Assembly (NCBI RefSeq): GCF_008632075.1
Contig: NZ_VWVM01000013.1
Span: forward strand, 1-64,000
DNA from: Candidatus Pantoea gossypiicola
GTDB taxonomy: Bacteria > Pseudomonadota > Gammaproteobacteria > Enterobacterales > Enterobacteriaceae
Length of the DNA stretch: 64,000 bases
Reading direction: 5' to 3'
Positions 31,749-40,504 of the stretch are shown piece by piece. A model generated the notes under the pieces. The model made no database searches, had not been told where the DNA came from, and saw nothing but the letters and a program-made list of their open reading frames with translations. Position 1 is the first letter of the stretch; each line of letters begins with the position of its first letter. The translations under genes and the position numbers were made by a program.

Positions 31749-32783
31749 ATGAAAATCATTTGCCTCGAAGAACATTATCTCGACAGTGATTCAGGACCAG
31801 CCTCCATACCTGTCGCGCTTGAGCAGGCACCCTACCTTAGCGACTGGGGGAAAACAGTCACCGATGGTCACAATGCTGACCGAAGCCGTCCACAGATAGA
31901 AAAAAACGCACTTATTAACCCGAAAGGGGCCGATACGGGAAGCAGGCGACTCGGCGATATGGATGAAGCCGGAATTACCATGCAAATTCTCTCTGTGGGC
32001 GGATTCCCTCATCTGGCACCCGAAAATAAAGCGGTGGCGTTAAACACGGCAGCAAACAATTACCTTGCCGGGGCAGTAAGCCATCATCCGGATCGCTTCG
32101 CGGCGTTTGCCACACTTCCCTGGACACAGCCGGAAGAAGCCGAAAAAGAGCTTATCCGCGCGATTGATGAATTGGGATTTAAGGGGGCACTTCTGAATGG
32201 CAGACCCTCTTCGTGTTTTCTTGATCATCCTGACTATGACGCCCTGCTCTCTCGTTTTAATAAACTGGGTGTGCCACTCTATCTTCATCCCGGATTACCG
32301 TTTAAAAGCGTGCAACAGGCTTACTTCACCGGTTTCAGCGCTGAGGTAACAGCAAGACTTTCTATGTTTGGCTGGGGCTGGCATCACGAAGCCGGGATCC
32401 AGTTGTTACGGCTGATGCTGTCAGGCGCCTTTGACAAATATCCCCACCTGCAGGTAATAAGCGGCCACTGGGGGGAGATGCTCCCCTTCTGGCTTCAGCG
32501 TCTTGATGACAGCCTGCCACTGGCTGCAACGGGCCTGTCGCGCACGCTGACCAGGACTTTCCAGGAGCACGTTTATGTTACCCCGTCAGGTATGCTGACC
32601 CTGCCACACTTCCGATTTATCTATGAGTTGATGGGCGCGGAAAGGATCCTGTTCTCAGTTGATTATCCCTATCAGACGCTGGACGGTGTAAAAACATTTA
32701 TTGAAAGTCTGCCCGTCAGCAAGGCCGAAAAAGAAGCCATCGCGTTTCGCAATGCAGAACATCTGCTTAACATCCCGGGTTAA
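31749..32783 (+). CDS. Amidohydrolase-2 family protein (gamma-resorcylate-decarboxylase-like)
   Basis: From the ATG at 31749 the product is 344 aa. The N-terminal ICLEEHYL matches the LEEHF metal-binding start of gamma-resorcylate/5-carboxyvanillate decarboxylases (E7, H9). Further ligands lie in LYLHPGLPF, ISGHWGEMLPF and FSVDYPYQT. Members are metal-dependent non-oxidative decarboxylases of hydroxybenzoates or related hydrolases. The aromatic-acid link fits the muconolactone-type neighbours. Substrate unknown. Confidence 0.82.
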   Translation: MKIICLEEHYLDSDSGPASIPVALEQAPYLSDWGKTVTDGHNADRSRPQIEKNALINPKGADTGSRRLGDMDEAGITMQILSVGGFPHLAPENKAVALNTAANNYLAGAVSHHPDRFAAFATLPWTQPEEAEKELIRAIDELGFKGALLNGRPSSCFLDHPDYDALLSRFNKLGVPLYLHPGLPFKSVQQAYFTGFSAEVTARLSMFGWGWHHEAGIQLLRLMLSGAFDKYPHLQVISGHWGEMLPFWLQRLDDSLPLAATGLSRTLTRTFQEHVYVTPSGMLTLPHFRFIYELMGAERILFSVDYPYQTLDGVKTFIESLPVSKAEKEAIAFRNAEHLLNIPG

Positions 32784-32936
32784 TTCTCAGTGTTTATGAT
32801 GAATGATTACGATGAGATTCAGTCACCCATTATTAGTTTTTATCTAAAAGTGATTGAGTCTTTGCTGCTCTAAAAAAAATAATGTTGCCCACCTATACTG
32901 GGTTGAACATTCATCAACACTGTCTAACTTATTGAA

Positions 32937-33494
32937 ATGAAGAATATCCTTATTATTTCCGGGCATCCGGATCTTACTCACTCTATTGCTAATGCCACCA
33001 TCATTGACGAGGTAGCGACCGCCCTGCCCGACGCGGAAATTCGTCGTCTGGACTGGCTCTATCCGGACGGAAAATTCAATATCAGCGCGGAGCAGGAAAG
33101 TCTGCTCAGGGCCGATGTGATTGTCTGGCAGTTTCCTTTTTCCTGGTATGGGTTGCCGGGGTTAATGAAAAAATGGCTCGACGAGGTCTTTGTTCACGGC
33201 TTTGCACATGGCTCAACGGCGAAGCTGGGCGGAAAAAAGCTGATCCTCTCTTTCACCACCGGAGCACCAGAAGCGCTCTATGCCGCTGACGGTTTCTTTG
33301 GCCACACCATTGAGACGTACCTCATTCCGTTCGGGACCACGGCAAGGCTGTGCAATCTTGAGATGCTGGCACCCGTTTATACCTGTGGTATCAGCTACGT
33401 GGACCGCGATGCCGACAAAATCGCCGGACAAAAAATGCTTGCCCGGGAGCACGCCTCAAGGCTGGTCGATCTGCTCAACACCATACGCAATTAA
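32937..33494 (+). CDS. NAD(P)H:quinone oxidoreductase-like flavodoxin-fold protein
   Basis: The 185-aa product begins MKNILIISGHPDLTHSIANA, the phosphate-binding segment of KefF/MdaB-type FMN proteins. WQFPFSWYGLPGLMKKWLDE, the typical flavin-contact motif, follows. No signal peptide, so it is cytosolic. It would reduce quinones by two electrons. A paralogous fold with a signal peptide is encoded at 34995 in the same cluster. Confidence 0.88.
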   Translation: MKNILIISGHPDLTHSIANATIIDEVATALPDAEIRRLDWLYPDGKFNISAEQESLLRADVIVWQFPFSWYGLPGLMKKWLDEVFVHGFAHGSTAKLGGKKLILSFTTGAPEALYAADGFFGHTIETYLIPFGTTARLCNLEMLAPVYTCGISYVDRDADKIAGQKMLAREHASRLVDLLNTIRN

Positions 33495-33512
33495 TCCAGA
33501 GGGAGAATAACG

Positions 33513-34532
33513 ATGCAGTATACCCGGCTCGGTAAAAGTGACTTACTTGTCTCTCGCATCTGCATGGGATGCATGGGATTTGGCAATCCGTTAACGGGCC
33601 AGCATCGCTGGACACTGGACGAAACAGAAAGCCGGAATATCATTCGCCACGGACTTGAACAGGGCATTAATTTTTACGATACCGCCATCGCCTACCAGAA
33701 CGGATCAAGCGAACGTTACGTTGGGCGAGCATTACGTGATATGGCGAAACGCGAAGAGGTGGTGCTGGCCACCAAGTTTCTGCCGCGAACGCCCGCGCAA
33801 ATTGCCGAAGGGATCAGCGGAAAAGCGGCGATAACCCGCTCGCTTGATCAGAGTCTGCAAAATCTTGGGATGGATTACATCGACCTCTACGTCTGCCACA
33901 TCTGGGATTACAACACGCCCATTATCGACGTACTTGAAGCACTGCATGACGCCGTTACCGCTGGTAAGGTACGCGCGACTGGCATCTCAAACTGTTACGC
34001 CTGGCAGCTGGCTAAGGCAAACGCGCTTGCCAGGCACGAAGGGCTGACACCCTTTGTTTCGATGCAGAGCCACTACAACCTGATTATGCGTGAAGATGAA
34101 CGAGAGCTCTTCGGACTGTGCGCTGAAGAGGATATCGCACTGACCCCCTATAGCGCCCTGGCCAGCGGCCGTCTTTCCCGAAAAGAAGGTCACACGCGGC
34201 GAGCCATTGAGGATGACTACGCCCGCGGGAAGTATGACAGTACGGCAGAACAGGATCGGATCATTATCGAGCGCATAGCCGAGCTTGCCGAGCGGCATCA
34301 GATATCTATGACAGAAATCTCACTCGCCTGGCTGCTGACTAAAGTCACGTCCCCTGTCGTTGGCGCCACAAAAAAAGAACATGTCGACGGCGCGGTAAAT
34401 GCGGTGAACCTTCGACTGGACCCGGAAGAGATCCGGTTTCTGGAAGAAACCTATCAGCCGCACGTTCTGACAGGGATCATGGCGCAAAACACGCCGCAAA
34501 CGAAAGACGCTAAGCAGGTCTGGACGCGGTAG
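33513..34532 (+). CDS. Aldo/keto reductase (second in cluster)
   Basis: The 339-aa AKR shows D56 (INFYDTAIAY), Y61, K88 (LATKFLP) and H129 (YVCHIWDYN), followed by the NADPH site VVGATKKEHVDGAVNAV. GAGGGAGAATAACG precedes the ATG. It belongs to a different AKR branch from the 29789 gene (N-terminus TRLGKSDLLVSRICMGCMG is YakC/AKR-13-like), so this is not a recent duplication. Confidence 0.9.
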   Translation: MQYTRLGKSDLLVSRICMGCMGFGNPLTGQHRWTLDETESRNIIRHGLEQGINFYDTAIAYQNGSSERYVGRALRDMAKREEVVLATKFLPRTPAQIAEGISGKAAITRSLDQSLQNLGMDYIDLYVCHIWDYNTPIIDVLEALHDAVTAGKVRATGISNCYAWQLAKANALARHEGLTPFVSMQSHYNLIMREDERELFGLCAEEDIALTPYSALASGRLSRKEGHTRRAIEDDYARGKYDSTAEQDRIIIERIAELAERHQISMTEISLAWLLTKVTSPVVGATKKEHVDGAVNAVNLRLDPEEIRFLEETYQPHVLTGIMAQNTPQTKDAKQVWTR

Positions 34533-34570
34533 CCTTATCTGGTTTCATGAAATCAATATCAGGAGGAAAG

Positions 34571-34939
34571 ATGGTATACAAAGCAGCTGTAGCTTTTTTG
34601 TTGGCGTTATCCGGGCTCGCTTCGGCAGTGGCGGCAACGCCTGCTTATTACGTCGCGGAGTTTCAGGCAACCGATCGTGAAGCTATAAAACCGTACAGCG
34701 CTCAGGTTGAGTCAACCTTCAGGCCCTTTGGTGGACATTTCATCGTCAGAGGAGGTGAACCCGATGTTAAGGAAGGGTCTGGAGCACAAGGACGACTGGT
34801 CATTATCCAGTTTGAGAGTATCAAAAAAGCTCAGGACTGGTACAACTCAGCAGCCTACCAGAAGATTATTCCCATCCGTCACCGTGCAGGTATTTCGCGC
34901 ACCTACATTGTAGAAGGATTACCGGAACAGGCTCACTAG
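34571..34939 (+). CDS. Secreted DUF1330 protein
   Basis: From the ATG at 34571 (AGGAGGAAAG upstream) the product is 122 aa. Residues 1-22 form a Sec signal peptide, ending SAVAA before TPAYYVAEF. The mature part is DUF1330, a small dimeric alpha/beta ferredoxin-like fold: EFQATDREAIKPYSAQV, GGHFIVRGGEP and FESIKKAQDWYNSAAYQKII. DUF1330 proteins are usually cytosolic. First of four consecutive exported products. Confidence 0.82.
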   Translation: MVYKAAVAFLLALSGLASAVAATPAYYVAEFQATDREAIKPYSAQVESTFRPFGGHFIVRGGEPDVKEGSGAQGRLVIIQFESIKKAQDWYNSAAYQKIIPIRHRAGISRTYIVEGLPEQAH

Positions 34940-34994
34940 CGTGCCTGCACTCGTTATTTCCGGGAAGCCTTATTAAAACAACGGAGGTTTTATA

Positions 34995-35591
34995 ATGTGG
35001 TTATGTCAGTACAGAGCAGCAGCATTTTTTTTATTTATATTCAATTTTCTCATGCCAGTCAGTTATGCGCAAAGTCGCGAAATGACCGACATTAAAACGC
35101 TCGTTATCGTCTCTCATCCTTATCCGGAACGTTCAGTCCTTACAAAGGGGTTACAGAAAGCTGCGGAAAGTCTGGATGGAGTGACGGTTCGCAACCTTGA
35201 GACTCTGTACGGCTATGACACCCGCCGCATCGATGGTGACACAGAGCGAAAAATGATGCGTGAACATACCAGAGTCGTTTTTATCTTCCCGACTCACTGG
35301 TTCAATATTACACCGATGATCAAAGCCTGGCTGAATGAAACCTGGGGCAGTGTCGGACCCGGCCTGTGGCAGGGAAAGGAAATGCTGCTTGTCAGTACCG
35401 CTGCGGGTGGAAGCTCCACTTACGGGACAGACGGCAGGATCGGGGTGGCCCTTGAGGATGTGTTTTTACCGATGAAAGCCAGCGCCCTTCATGCAGGAAT
35501 GACGTGGCTTCCTCCACTGGTTTTTGAAAGCGCCCGTAACGATCAGCTGCTCTTATATCAGCATCAGTTGATCGAGCGCCTCAAACATTAA
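34995..35591 (+). CDS. Secreted NAD(P)H-oxidoreductase-like flavodoxin-fold protein
   Basis: The 198-aa product starts with a hydrophobic signal (about 8-25, AFFLFIFNFLMPVSYA) after ACGGAGG. The mature part reads LVIVSHPYPERSVLTKGLQK and FPTHWFNITPMIKAWLNETW, the KefF/MdaB-type fold with its flavin loops. No twin-arginine motif is seen, so FMN would have to be taken up after Sec export if it is bound. Periplasmic NAD(P)H is scarce, so the electron source is unclear. Confidence 0.8.
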   Translation: MWLCQYRAAAFFLFIFNFLMPVSYAQSREMTDIKTLVIVSHPYPERSVLTKGLQKAAESLDGVTVRNLETLYGYDTRRIDGDTERKMMREHTRVVFIFPTHWFNITPMIKAWLNETWGSVGPGLWQGKEMLLVSTAAGGSSTYGTDGRIGVALEDVFLPMKASALHAGMTWLPPLVFESARNDQLLLYQHQLIERLKH

Positions 35592-35632
35592 TTCGTCGAC
35601 AGTTAAACATATATTTCAGTGAAGGGACAACC

Positions 35633-36352
35633 GTGAAAAATAGTCTCGTGCTTTTAATTTGCATGCTGTTAAGCAGCCCTGTCTTTGCTAAAAATCCGGA
35701 TATTCAGGACAAAACTGTGATGAATATTTTTAATATAGGCATCAGACCCGATCAGGACAGGCATTTTGACGAAATTGCCAGACAAACGATTTCTGCCTCA
35801 GTTGATCATGAAGCAGGCACGCTGGCGATGTACGCCCTGAAACGTCGTGACAATATTCATCAGGCTTACATGGTCGAACTCTATGAAAACGAGAGTGCCT
35901 GGCGCAAGCATCTGGGGTCAGAACCCTATAAGGCTTTTGCTGCCCGCGCGCCGGAAATTATTGAGCAGAAGCAGAAGATCACCCTTATGCCACAGTTTCT
36001 CGGCGACAAGCACATCGTACAGAATAAGCGAACTATCAATAACCTGGTGGTTGTCGAGGTAAAGCCTGAATTTCAGACCGCGTTCAAAAATATTGTTCTT
36101 CCCGAAATGGCGGAATCACTTCGTGTTGAGAAGGGAGTGCTTGCAATGTATGCCGCGACAGATGTGAACAATATCAATCGCTGGTATTTCTATGAGATTT
36201 ACACCAGTGAAGAAGATTATCAATTGCACAGACAAACACCGCATTTCAAAAATTATATCGCGCAGACATCAGATATGAGCGCCAGCAAGAAAGCTATTCC
36301 TGTTGAACCAGTATTTCTGCAGAACAAAGGTGGAATCAGTTCAGGAAAATAG
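35633..36352 (+). CDS. Secreted tandem ABM-domain protein
   Basis: A GTG start at 35633 with GAAGGGA upstream gives 239 aa. A signal peptide ends at SSPVFA before KNPDIQ. Two antibiotic-biosynthesis-monooxygenase-like domains follow, residues about 28-120 (IFNIGIRPDQDRHFDEIARQ, EAGTLAMYALKR) and 130-225 (VVVEVKPEFQTAFKNIVLPE, EKGVLAMYAATD). The repeat supports an internal duplication forming a one-chain dimer. ABM folds often act on phenols or quinones, or are non-enzymatic. Confidence 0.82.
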   Translation: MKNSLVLLICMLLSSPVFAKNPDIQDKTVMNIFNIGIRPDQDRHFDEIARQTISASVDHEAGTLAMYALKRRDNIHQAYMVELYENESAWRKHLGSEPYKAFAARAPEIIEQKQKITLMPQFLGDKHIVQNKRTINNLVVVEVKPEFQTAFKNIVLPEMAESLRVEKGVLAMYAATDVNNINRWYFYEIYTSEEDYQLHRQTPHFKNYIAQTSDMSASKKAIPVEPVFLQNKGGISSGK

Positions 36353-36390
36353 GTCGCAGCAACCCTGACCGTTGACCAGCGAGGATTGAT

Positions 36391-37197
36391 ATGAAAGGCG
36401 TGATTACAGCGGCGGCCCTGTCGCTCGTACTTTGCGATTTTGCTACCGCAAACGAGATAAAAGGTGAAGCAATAATGAAACAAATTGAGCCATCAGCCCT
36501 TCCGGAGGCTGATATCCGGTCTGTCTCACCCGCACTGGCACGCTTTGGCCACGAAGCAATGACTGACGATCTCTGGAATCGCAGTGCCCTGTCTCAGCGG
36601 GACCGCAGTATAGTGACCATCGCCATGCTCATTGCCCGGAACCAGTCTGGCGAGCTGAAACACTATATTGAAGTCGCACTTAATAGTGGTGTTACACCAG
36701 CAGAGGTATCAGAGATCATCACCCATCTGGCGTTCTACTCAGGATGGCCCAACGCCATGTCAGCAGTCCGTGTCACCAAAGCGATATTTGAGAACCGTGG
36801 CGTTACGCTGGATGCGCTTCCCCCAGTTGACCCATCCCTGCTTCCGCTTAACCAGGAGGCAGAAAAGCGACGCGCTGAAACAGTTGAAAAAAATGTCGGA
36901 TCTGTTTCACCCGGACTGGTTAAGTTCACTGCTGACCCACTATTCCTGGATCTCTGGCAAAGACCAGCGCTTAAGCCTCGCGACAGAAGTCTGATTACGG
37001 TCAGCGCGTTAATCGCATCCGGACAGAGCGTACAGATTGGCTATCACCTTAACAGGGCTATGGACAATGGACTTTCAGCAGAAGAAGCAGGTGAAATTGT
37101 GACCCAGGCGGCATTCTACAGTGGCTGGCCAGCTGCATTCACCGCTGCCCCGGTTGTGGGTGAGGTTTTACGTAATCGGTCGCCAGCTAAAACTTAA
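36391..37197 (+). CDS. Secreted tandem carboxymuconolactone decarboxylase-family protein
   Basis: The 268-aa product begins with a signal peptide (MKGVITAAALSLVLCDFATA). Two CMD repeats follow: LSQRDRSIVTIAMLIARNQ with HYIEVALNSGVTPAEVSEII, and LKPRDRSLITVSALIASGQ with GYHLNRAMDNGLSAEEAGEI. Each ends in an AFYSGWP-type block. The AhpD CxxC is absent, so it is of the decarboxylase/gamma type rather than a peroxidase. GAGGATTGAT precedes the ATG. It ends the cluster. Confidence 0.85.
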   Translation: MKGVITAAALSLVLCDFATANEIKGEAIMKQIEPSALPEADIRSVSPALARFGHEAMTDDLWNRSALSQRDRSIVTIAMLIARNQSGELKHYIEVALNSGVTPAEVSEIITHLAFYSGWPNAMSAVRVTKAIFENRGVTLDALPPVDPSLLPLNQEAEKRRAETVEKNVGSVSPGLVKFTADPLFLDLWQRPALKPRDRSLITVSALIASGQSVQIGYHLNRAMDNGLSAEEAGEIVTQAAFYSGWPAAFTAAPVVGEVLRNRSPAKT

Positions 37198-38349
37198 AAT
37201 TTTATAAGCAGACGCCCCATTCTTTGAAAGCGCATAAAAAACCGCCTCACGGCGGTTCACGCTATTCTGTTATGACGTTGCGCTTGCGAGGCGCGCACAA
37301 ATCCTATGAAGAACATTCCTGCCAGCGCGTTTCCGATGGCAGATAGCCTTCGGTTGCCTTTTTACGCCGGTTCTCTTGTTTTCAAGGAGGTTATTCTAAC
37401 GTACCTCAGAATAATGAAAACACATCACGGCTACTTTCATTGCGACAAATGTCTGATATTGGCTCATATTGGATAGCTGCTGGTCAGCGTCCGAAATGAG
37501 CAAGGAGTGGACGGCTGAAAAAAATGACGGTGGATGGATTGTGTTGAACTTAATTATTAGCACCTTCCCTTTCCAACAAAAATAATGGCTGTTAAATATG
37601 CTCGCCTGACATTTTCTCTCGAAGCAATATTGCTTAATTTTGTTCCCTGCTTACAACGAGTGTAACGCGCCCGAGCATTTTTTAGTAAGAGCAACAGCTA
37701 TTCTCTGTTGAGATAGTATCAATATGATTATGCTGGCTCTTGTAAGCAATAAAAATTATCTCAGAGAATTTAATATTTTCAAAATTCTGACATGCGCAAT
37801 TAGAGTTCAGTTGCACTAACGAGGTTCCATTTGTCAATTTACTGACACGGCCGTTAAACATTCAGGGGATAATTACAGATAAAGTGTTGTGCAACATCAA
37901 CATTTGAATGTTGTTTATGATACTACGGGCAGGCTAACCGCTGAAGTACTTCCAGGCAGACTCCCTGCTTTGGCTATCAAATGAACAGTAATGTTGCTCA
38001 TTCAATGGTTAATTTTACATTCATTGATTGACTGGATTCACTGAACAGGAAATCTTGCCCCTTAAAACAACAAGGGGCAATAAATTAATGATGGTTATTT
38101 GACTTTTTTCGTATTCTGGTATTTTTATTATTTGAATGCTTTTTGCACTCTGTACGCGAGACTTTGAATATCACATAATCTCGTGTGCTTTTCCCTGGTG
38201 TTGCATTGGTCTTTGACCGCCTGGCCGCCGGGCAATGAAAGTGCTCAGTGGTCAGGTACTTTTTTAGTATAAGGCCTGTACGATATAATAAAAGCTGTCC
38301 TAAAGGGCAGGGGCAATAGTTTCATCATGTGATTATTGAGGGCGAGTTA
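37198..38349. other. Gene-poor 1.15-kb stretch upstream of luxI
   Basis: No frame here has convincing coding character on either strand. It contains a leftward terminator (37236-37257), a second perfect hairpin (TTGCCCCTT 38055-38063 with AAGGGGCAA 38072-38080), and just before luxI the sequence GCCTGTACGATA (38274-38285). That sequence matches the left half of the EsaR box. A plus-strand AAGGAGG at 37385-37391 is not followed by a good frame. Confidence 0.6.
37236..37257 (-). terminator. Leftward-acting terminator without an obvious gene
   Basis: Read on the minus strand, AACCGCC pairs with GGCGGTT around a 4-nt loop and is followed by a run of T. The nearest annotated minus-strand gene upstream is luxR, 1.7 kb away, so an unannotated short RNA starting somewhere in 37260-37560 is the simplest source. 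It may also stop plus-strand readthrough from the CMD gene weakly. Confidence 0.6.
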
Positions 38350-38988
38350 ATGAGTTCTGCTGTTGATTTTTTTTTGCGTGATTATGATCAATTGTCGGTT
38401 GAACAAGCGAATGAGTTATACCGGCTCAGAAGAAAAACATTTCGGGATCGACTCGACTGGGAAGTCGAATGCATTGACGGTATGGAAAAGGACCTTTTTG
38501 ATAACAAAAACACAACTTACTTACTGGGTATGCACAACGGGCAGCTGCTATGCGGTGCGAGATTCATAGACTCGACGCAGCCGACGATGATGAGCGAAAT
38601 TTTCCATAAATACTTTTCAGGAGTATGTCGTCTCCCTACCGATATTCCCTCCTGTGAAATTACTCGCCTGTTTTTAGACAAAGAAAGACGTGACGCTGCA
38701 AAACTTGAAGGTTTACCCGCCAGTAAAGCTTTGTTTCTTGCAATGATTATGTTTTGCATGAAGAAGAAATATTCAGGGATGTACGCAGTGGTCAGTCGTG
38801 GCATGTATGCCATATTTCGCCACGCCAACTGGAAAACAGAGGTAATTCAAAAAGGGCTCTCTGAAAAGGGAGAGGTTATCTACTACATTTTTATGCCTGC
38901 TAACAGTAGCGTCATTGAGGATATCATCATTAAGGACAAGCACTCTGACTGGCTTCGTGAGAAGCTACAGCACTTACGCCATCTTTAA
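38350..38988 (+). CDS. Acyl-homoserine lactone synthase, LuxI family
   Basis: From the ATG at 38350 the product is 212 aa. The conserved LuxI residues are present: R28 region (RLRRKTFRDRLDW), F31, W37, D48, D51, R71 (CGARF), E103 and R106 (CEITRLFLD). It makes an AHL from SAM and an acyl-ACP. It is convergent with luxR, 13 bases apart, as in esaI/esaR of Pantoea. The acyl chain cannot be read with certainty. Confidence 0.93.
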   Translation: MSSAVDFFLRDYDQLSVEQANELYRLRRKTFRDRLDWEVECIDGMEKDLFDNKNTTYLLGMHNGQLLCGARFIDSTQPTMMSEIFHKYFSGVCRLPTDIPSCEITRLFLDKERRDAAKLEGLPASKALFLAMIMFCMKKKYSGMYAVVSRGMYAIFRHANWKTEVIQKGLSEKGEVIYYIFMPANSSVIEDIIIKDKHSDWLREKLQHLRHL

Positions 38989-39001
38989 ATAACTATCTGG
39001 C

Positions 39002-39769
39002 TCAGTTTTCCAGTAAGCGGAGTTCTGCGCCAAGTTTTATTGCATGTCTTGCATTATTAACACCGAGTTTTTTCATTACATTACCCATGTGGAATTTTAC
39101 CGTGCGCTCTGCAATAGACAAAATAATAGCAATCTCGGCATAGGTTTTGCCGTCGCTGACCCACTTAAGAATCTGACGCTCACGCGGTGATAAAAAGGCA
39201 TTCTTTTTTTGCTGATGCTGACTATACAGATTAAGCGTCTTCTGGTGCAGATGAATAAGGAAACTCATGAATTTTGAACGATGTTTATCAATATCAAAAT
39301 CGAAATCCTTTGTTCCAATAACAGATAACACAACCAGATTGTTCAGGTAGTCATGCAGAGGAAATGTCTGCCCCCGATAAATGTTATATTGAAAACTTTC
39401 GTTGAAAATCCTGGTGAGGTTATACCCTTCTGACAAAATAACTTCATTCTCCCAAAAGTAGTCTTCAACGCAGCGCAAACCACGGATAATGACGGGATCG
39501 ATAAACTGATATTTTCTTTCAAGGTAAACATCAAACCACGCCGGGTTGTTATTGATAATCTGCATCTGCGAAGGGTCTTTTTTATTCATAATAGCGTATG
39601 CATAGACAACACCCGGGTAATCCTCAAAGAACGCATCCAGTTCATCCTGGATCAACGAATTTATCCTTTGGTCGTTGTAGTAGGTATCCTTCACGTCAGT
39701 TGTTACCTTCAGGTTGCGTGGTTTAGAAGTATAAACCGGTTCATGAAACGCTGTGAATCGTATTTTCAT
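39002..39769 (-). CDS. LuxR-family quorum-sensing regulator (EsaR-like)
   Basis: The 255-aa product has the AHL-binding domain (about 35-185) with W78, Y82 and D91-P92 (NNPAWFDVYLERKYQFIDPV). A C-terminal LuxR HTH follows (FLSPRERQILKWVSDGKTYA, TVKFHMGNVMKKLGVNNA). AGGTGAG precedes the ATG. Convergent genes of this kind often encode apo-repressors relieved by AHL; that mode is inferred from arrangement. Confidence 0.92.
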   Translation of the reverse strand: MKIRFTAFHEPVYTSKPRNLKVTTDVKDTYYNDQRINSLIQDELDAFFEDYPGVVYAYAIMNKKDPSQMQIINNNPAWFDVYLERKYQFIDPVIIRGLRCVEDYFWENEVILSEGYNLTRIFNESFQYNIYRGQTFPLHDYLNNLVVLSVIGTKDFDFDIDKHRSKFMSFLIHLHQKTLNLYSQHQQKKNAFLSPRERQILKWVSDGKTYAEIAIILSIAERTVKFHMGNVMKKLGVNNARHAIKLGAELRLLEN

Positions 39770-40504
39770 TCAGCTCACCTATCAGAAGGACGATATCATA
39801 CAGCAATATTTCACTCATTTCTGCCTCAGGAAGCGAGGGCAGGATGGGTTCATGAGATTGCTGATGGGTATCGGGACGTTGACATAACACCATGGTCAAG
39901 GGGAATAGCCGGATAAGTATTGAGGGTTCAGGGTAATGCAGGCCTGCCTGAAGCGACAACAGCAACGTTGCCTTGCGAATCCCTGGTAAGTAAACGCAGC
40001 AGGATAGCGTATGGGTATGGCTCTGTCTTCAACAGGCGGGGATTGTGATCGTGAATTTTTCATCAGGTATTGATGCCAGACACACTCCTTTTAAGCGAAA
40101 TGCTTCTTAGATTGCGTTCTGTATTTCTGATCCTAAGCTATCGCTAAATTTCTCTTAGCTAACACTTCCCAATGTTGGTTAACCAGCATTTTAAAAAATT
40201 ACCCACGAAATATATACCTGCTGATGGTTGTAATATTAATGCTTCAACCCACCGGGGATTTTCTCTTCGCTTGTGCCCTGACGCACGCTTTGAGCCATTG
40301 GTTTTACAGGGTGCGAGGCTTAAAATTCATTTGTATGATTAGGTAACAGAAAGCCTGATCTCGTCTCTGCTCAATAAATCCAGTGACGTCTTAATATCCA
40401 AAGATAAATAACCAAAGGATATTCAAAACAGTGCTCTTGTGGCAGTAAAAGCGGAAGAGGCTCACCTGCAGACGCAGTGCTCAGCATCTGCAGGTGATGT
40501 TACG
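39770..40504. other. 735-bp stretch without a gene, upstream of luxR
   Basis: I see no supported gene. A perfect 10-bp palindrome GCAGGCCTGC lies at 39938-39947, about 170 bases before luxR; it could belong to a lux-type box but the flanks do not clearly match. The right part (40040-40500) is AT-rich and featureless by eye. Confidence 0.5.

Noticed and set aside
39741..39965. 74-aa minus-strand frame overlapping the luxR start
   Set aside because: It needs a TTG start with a poor ribosome site, overlaps luxR out of frame and has no recognisable domain.
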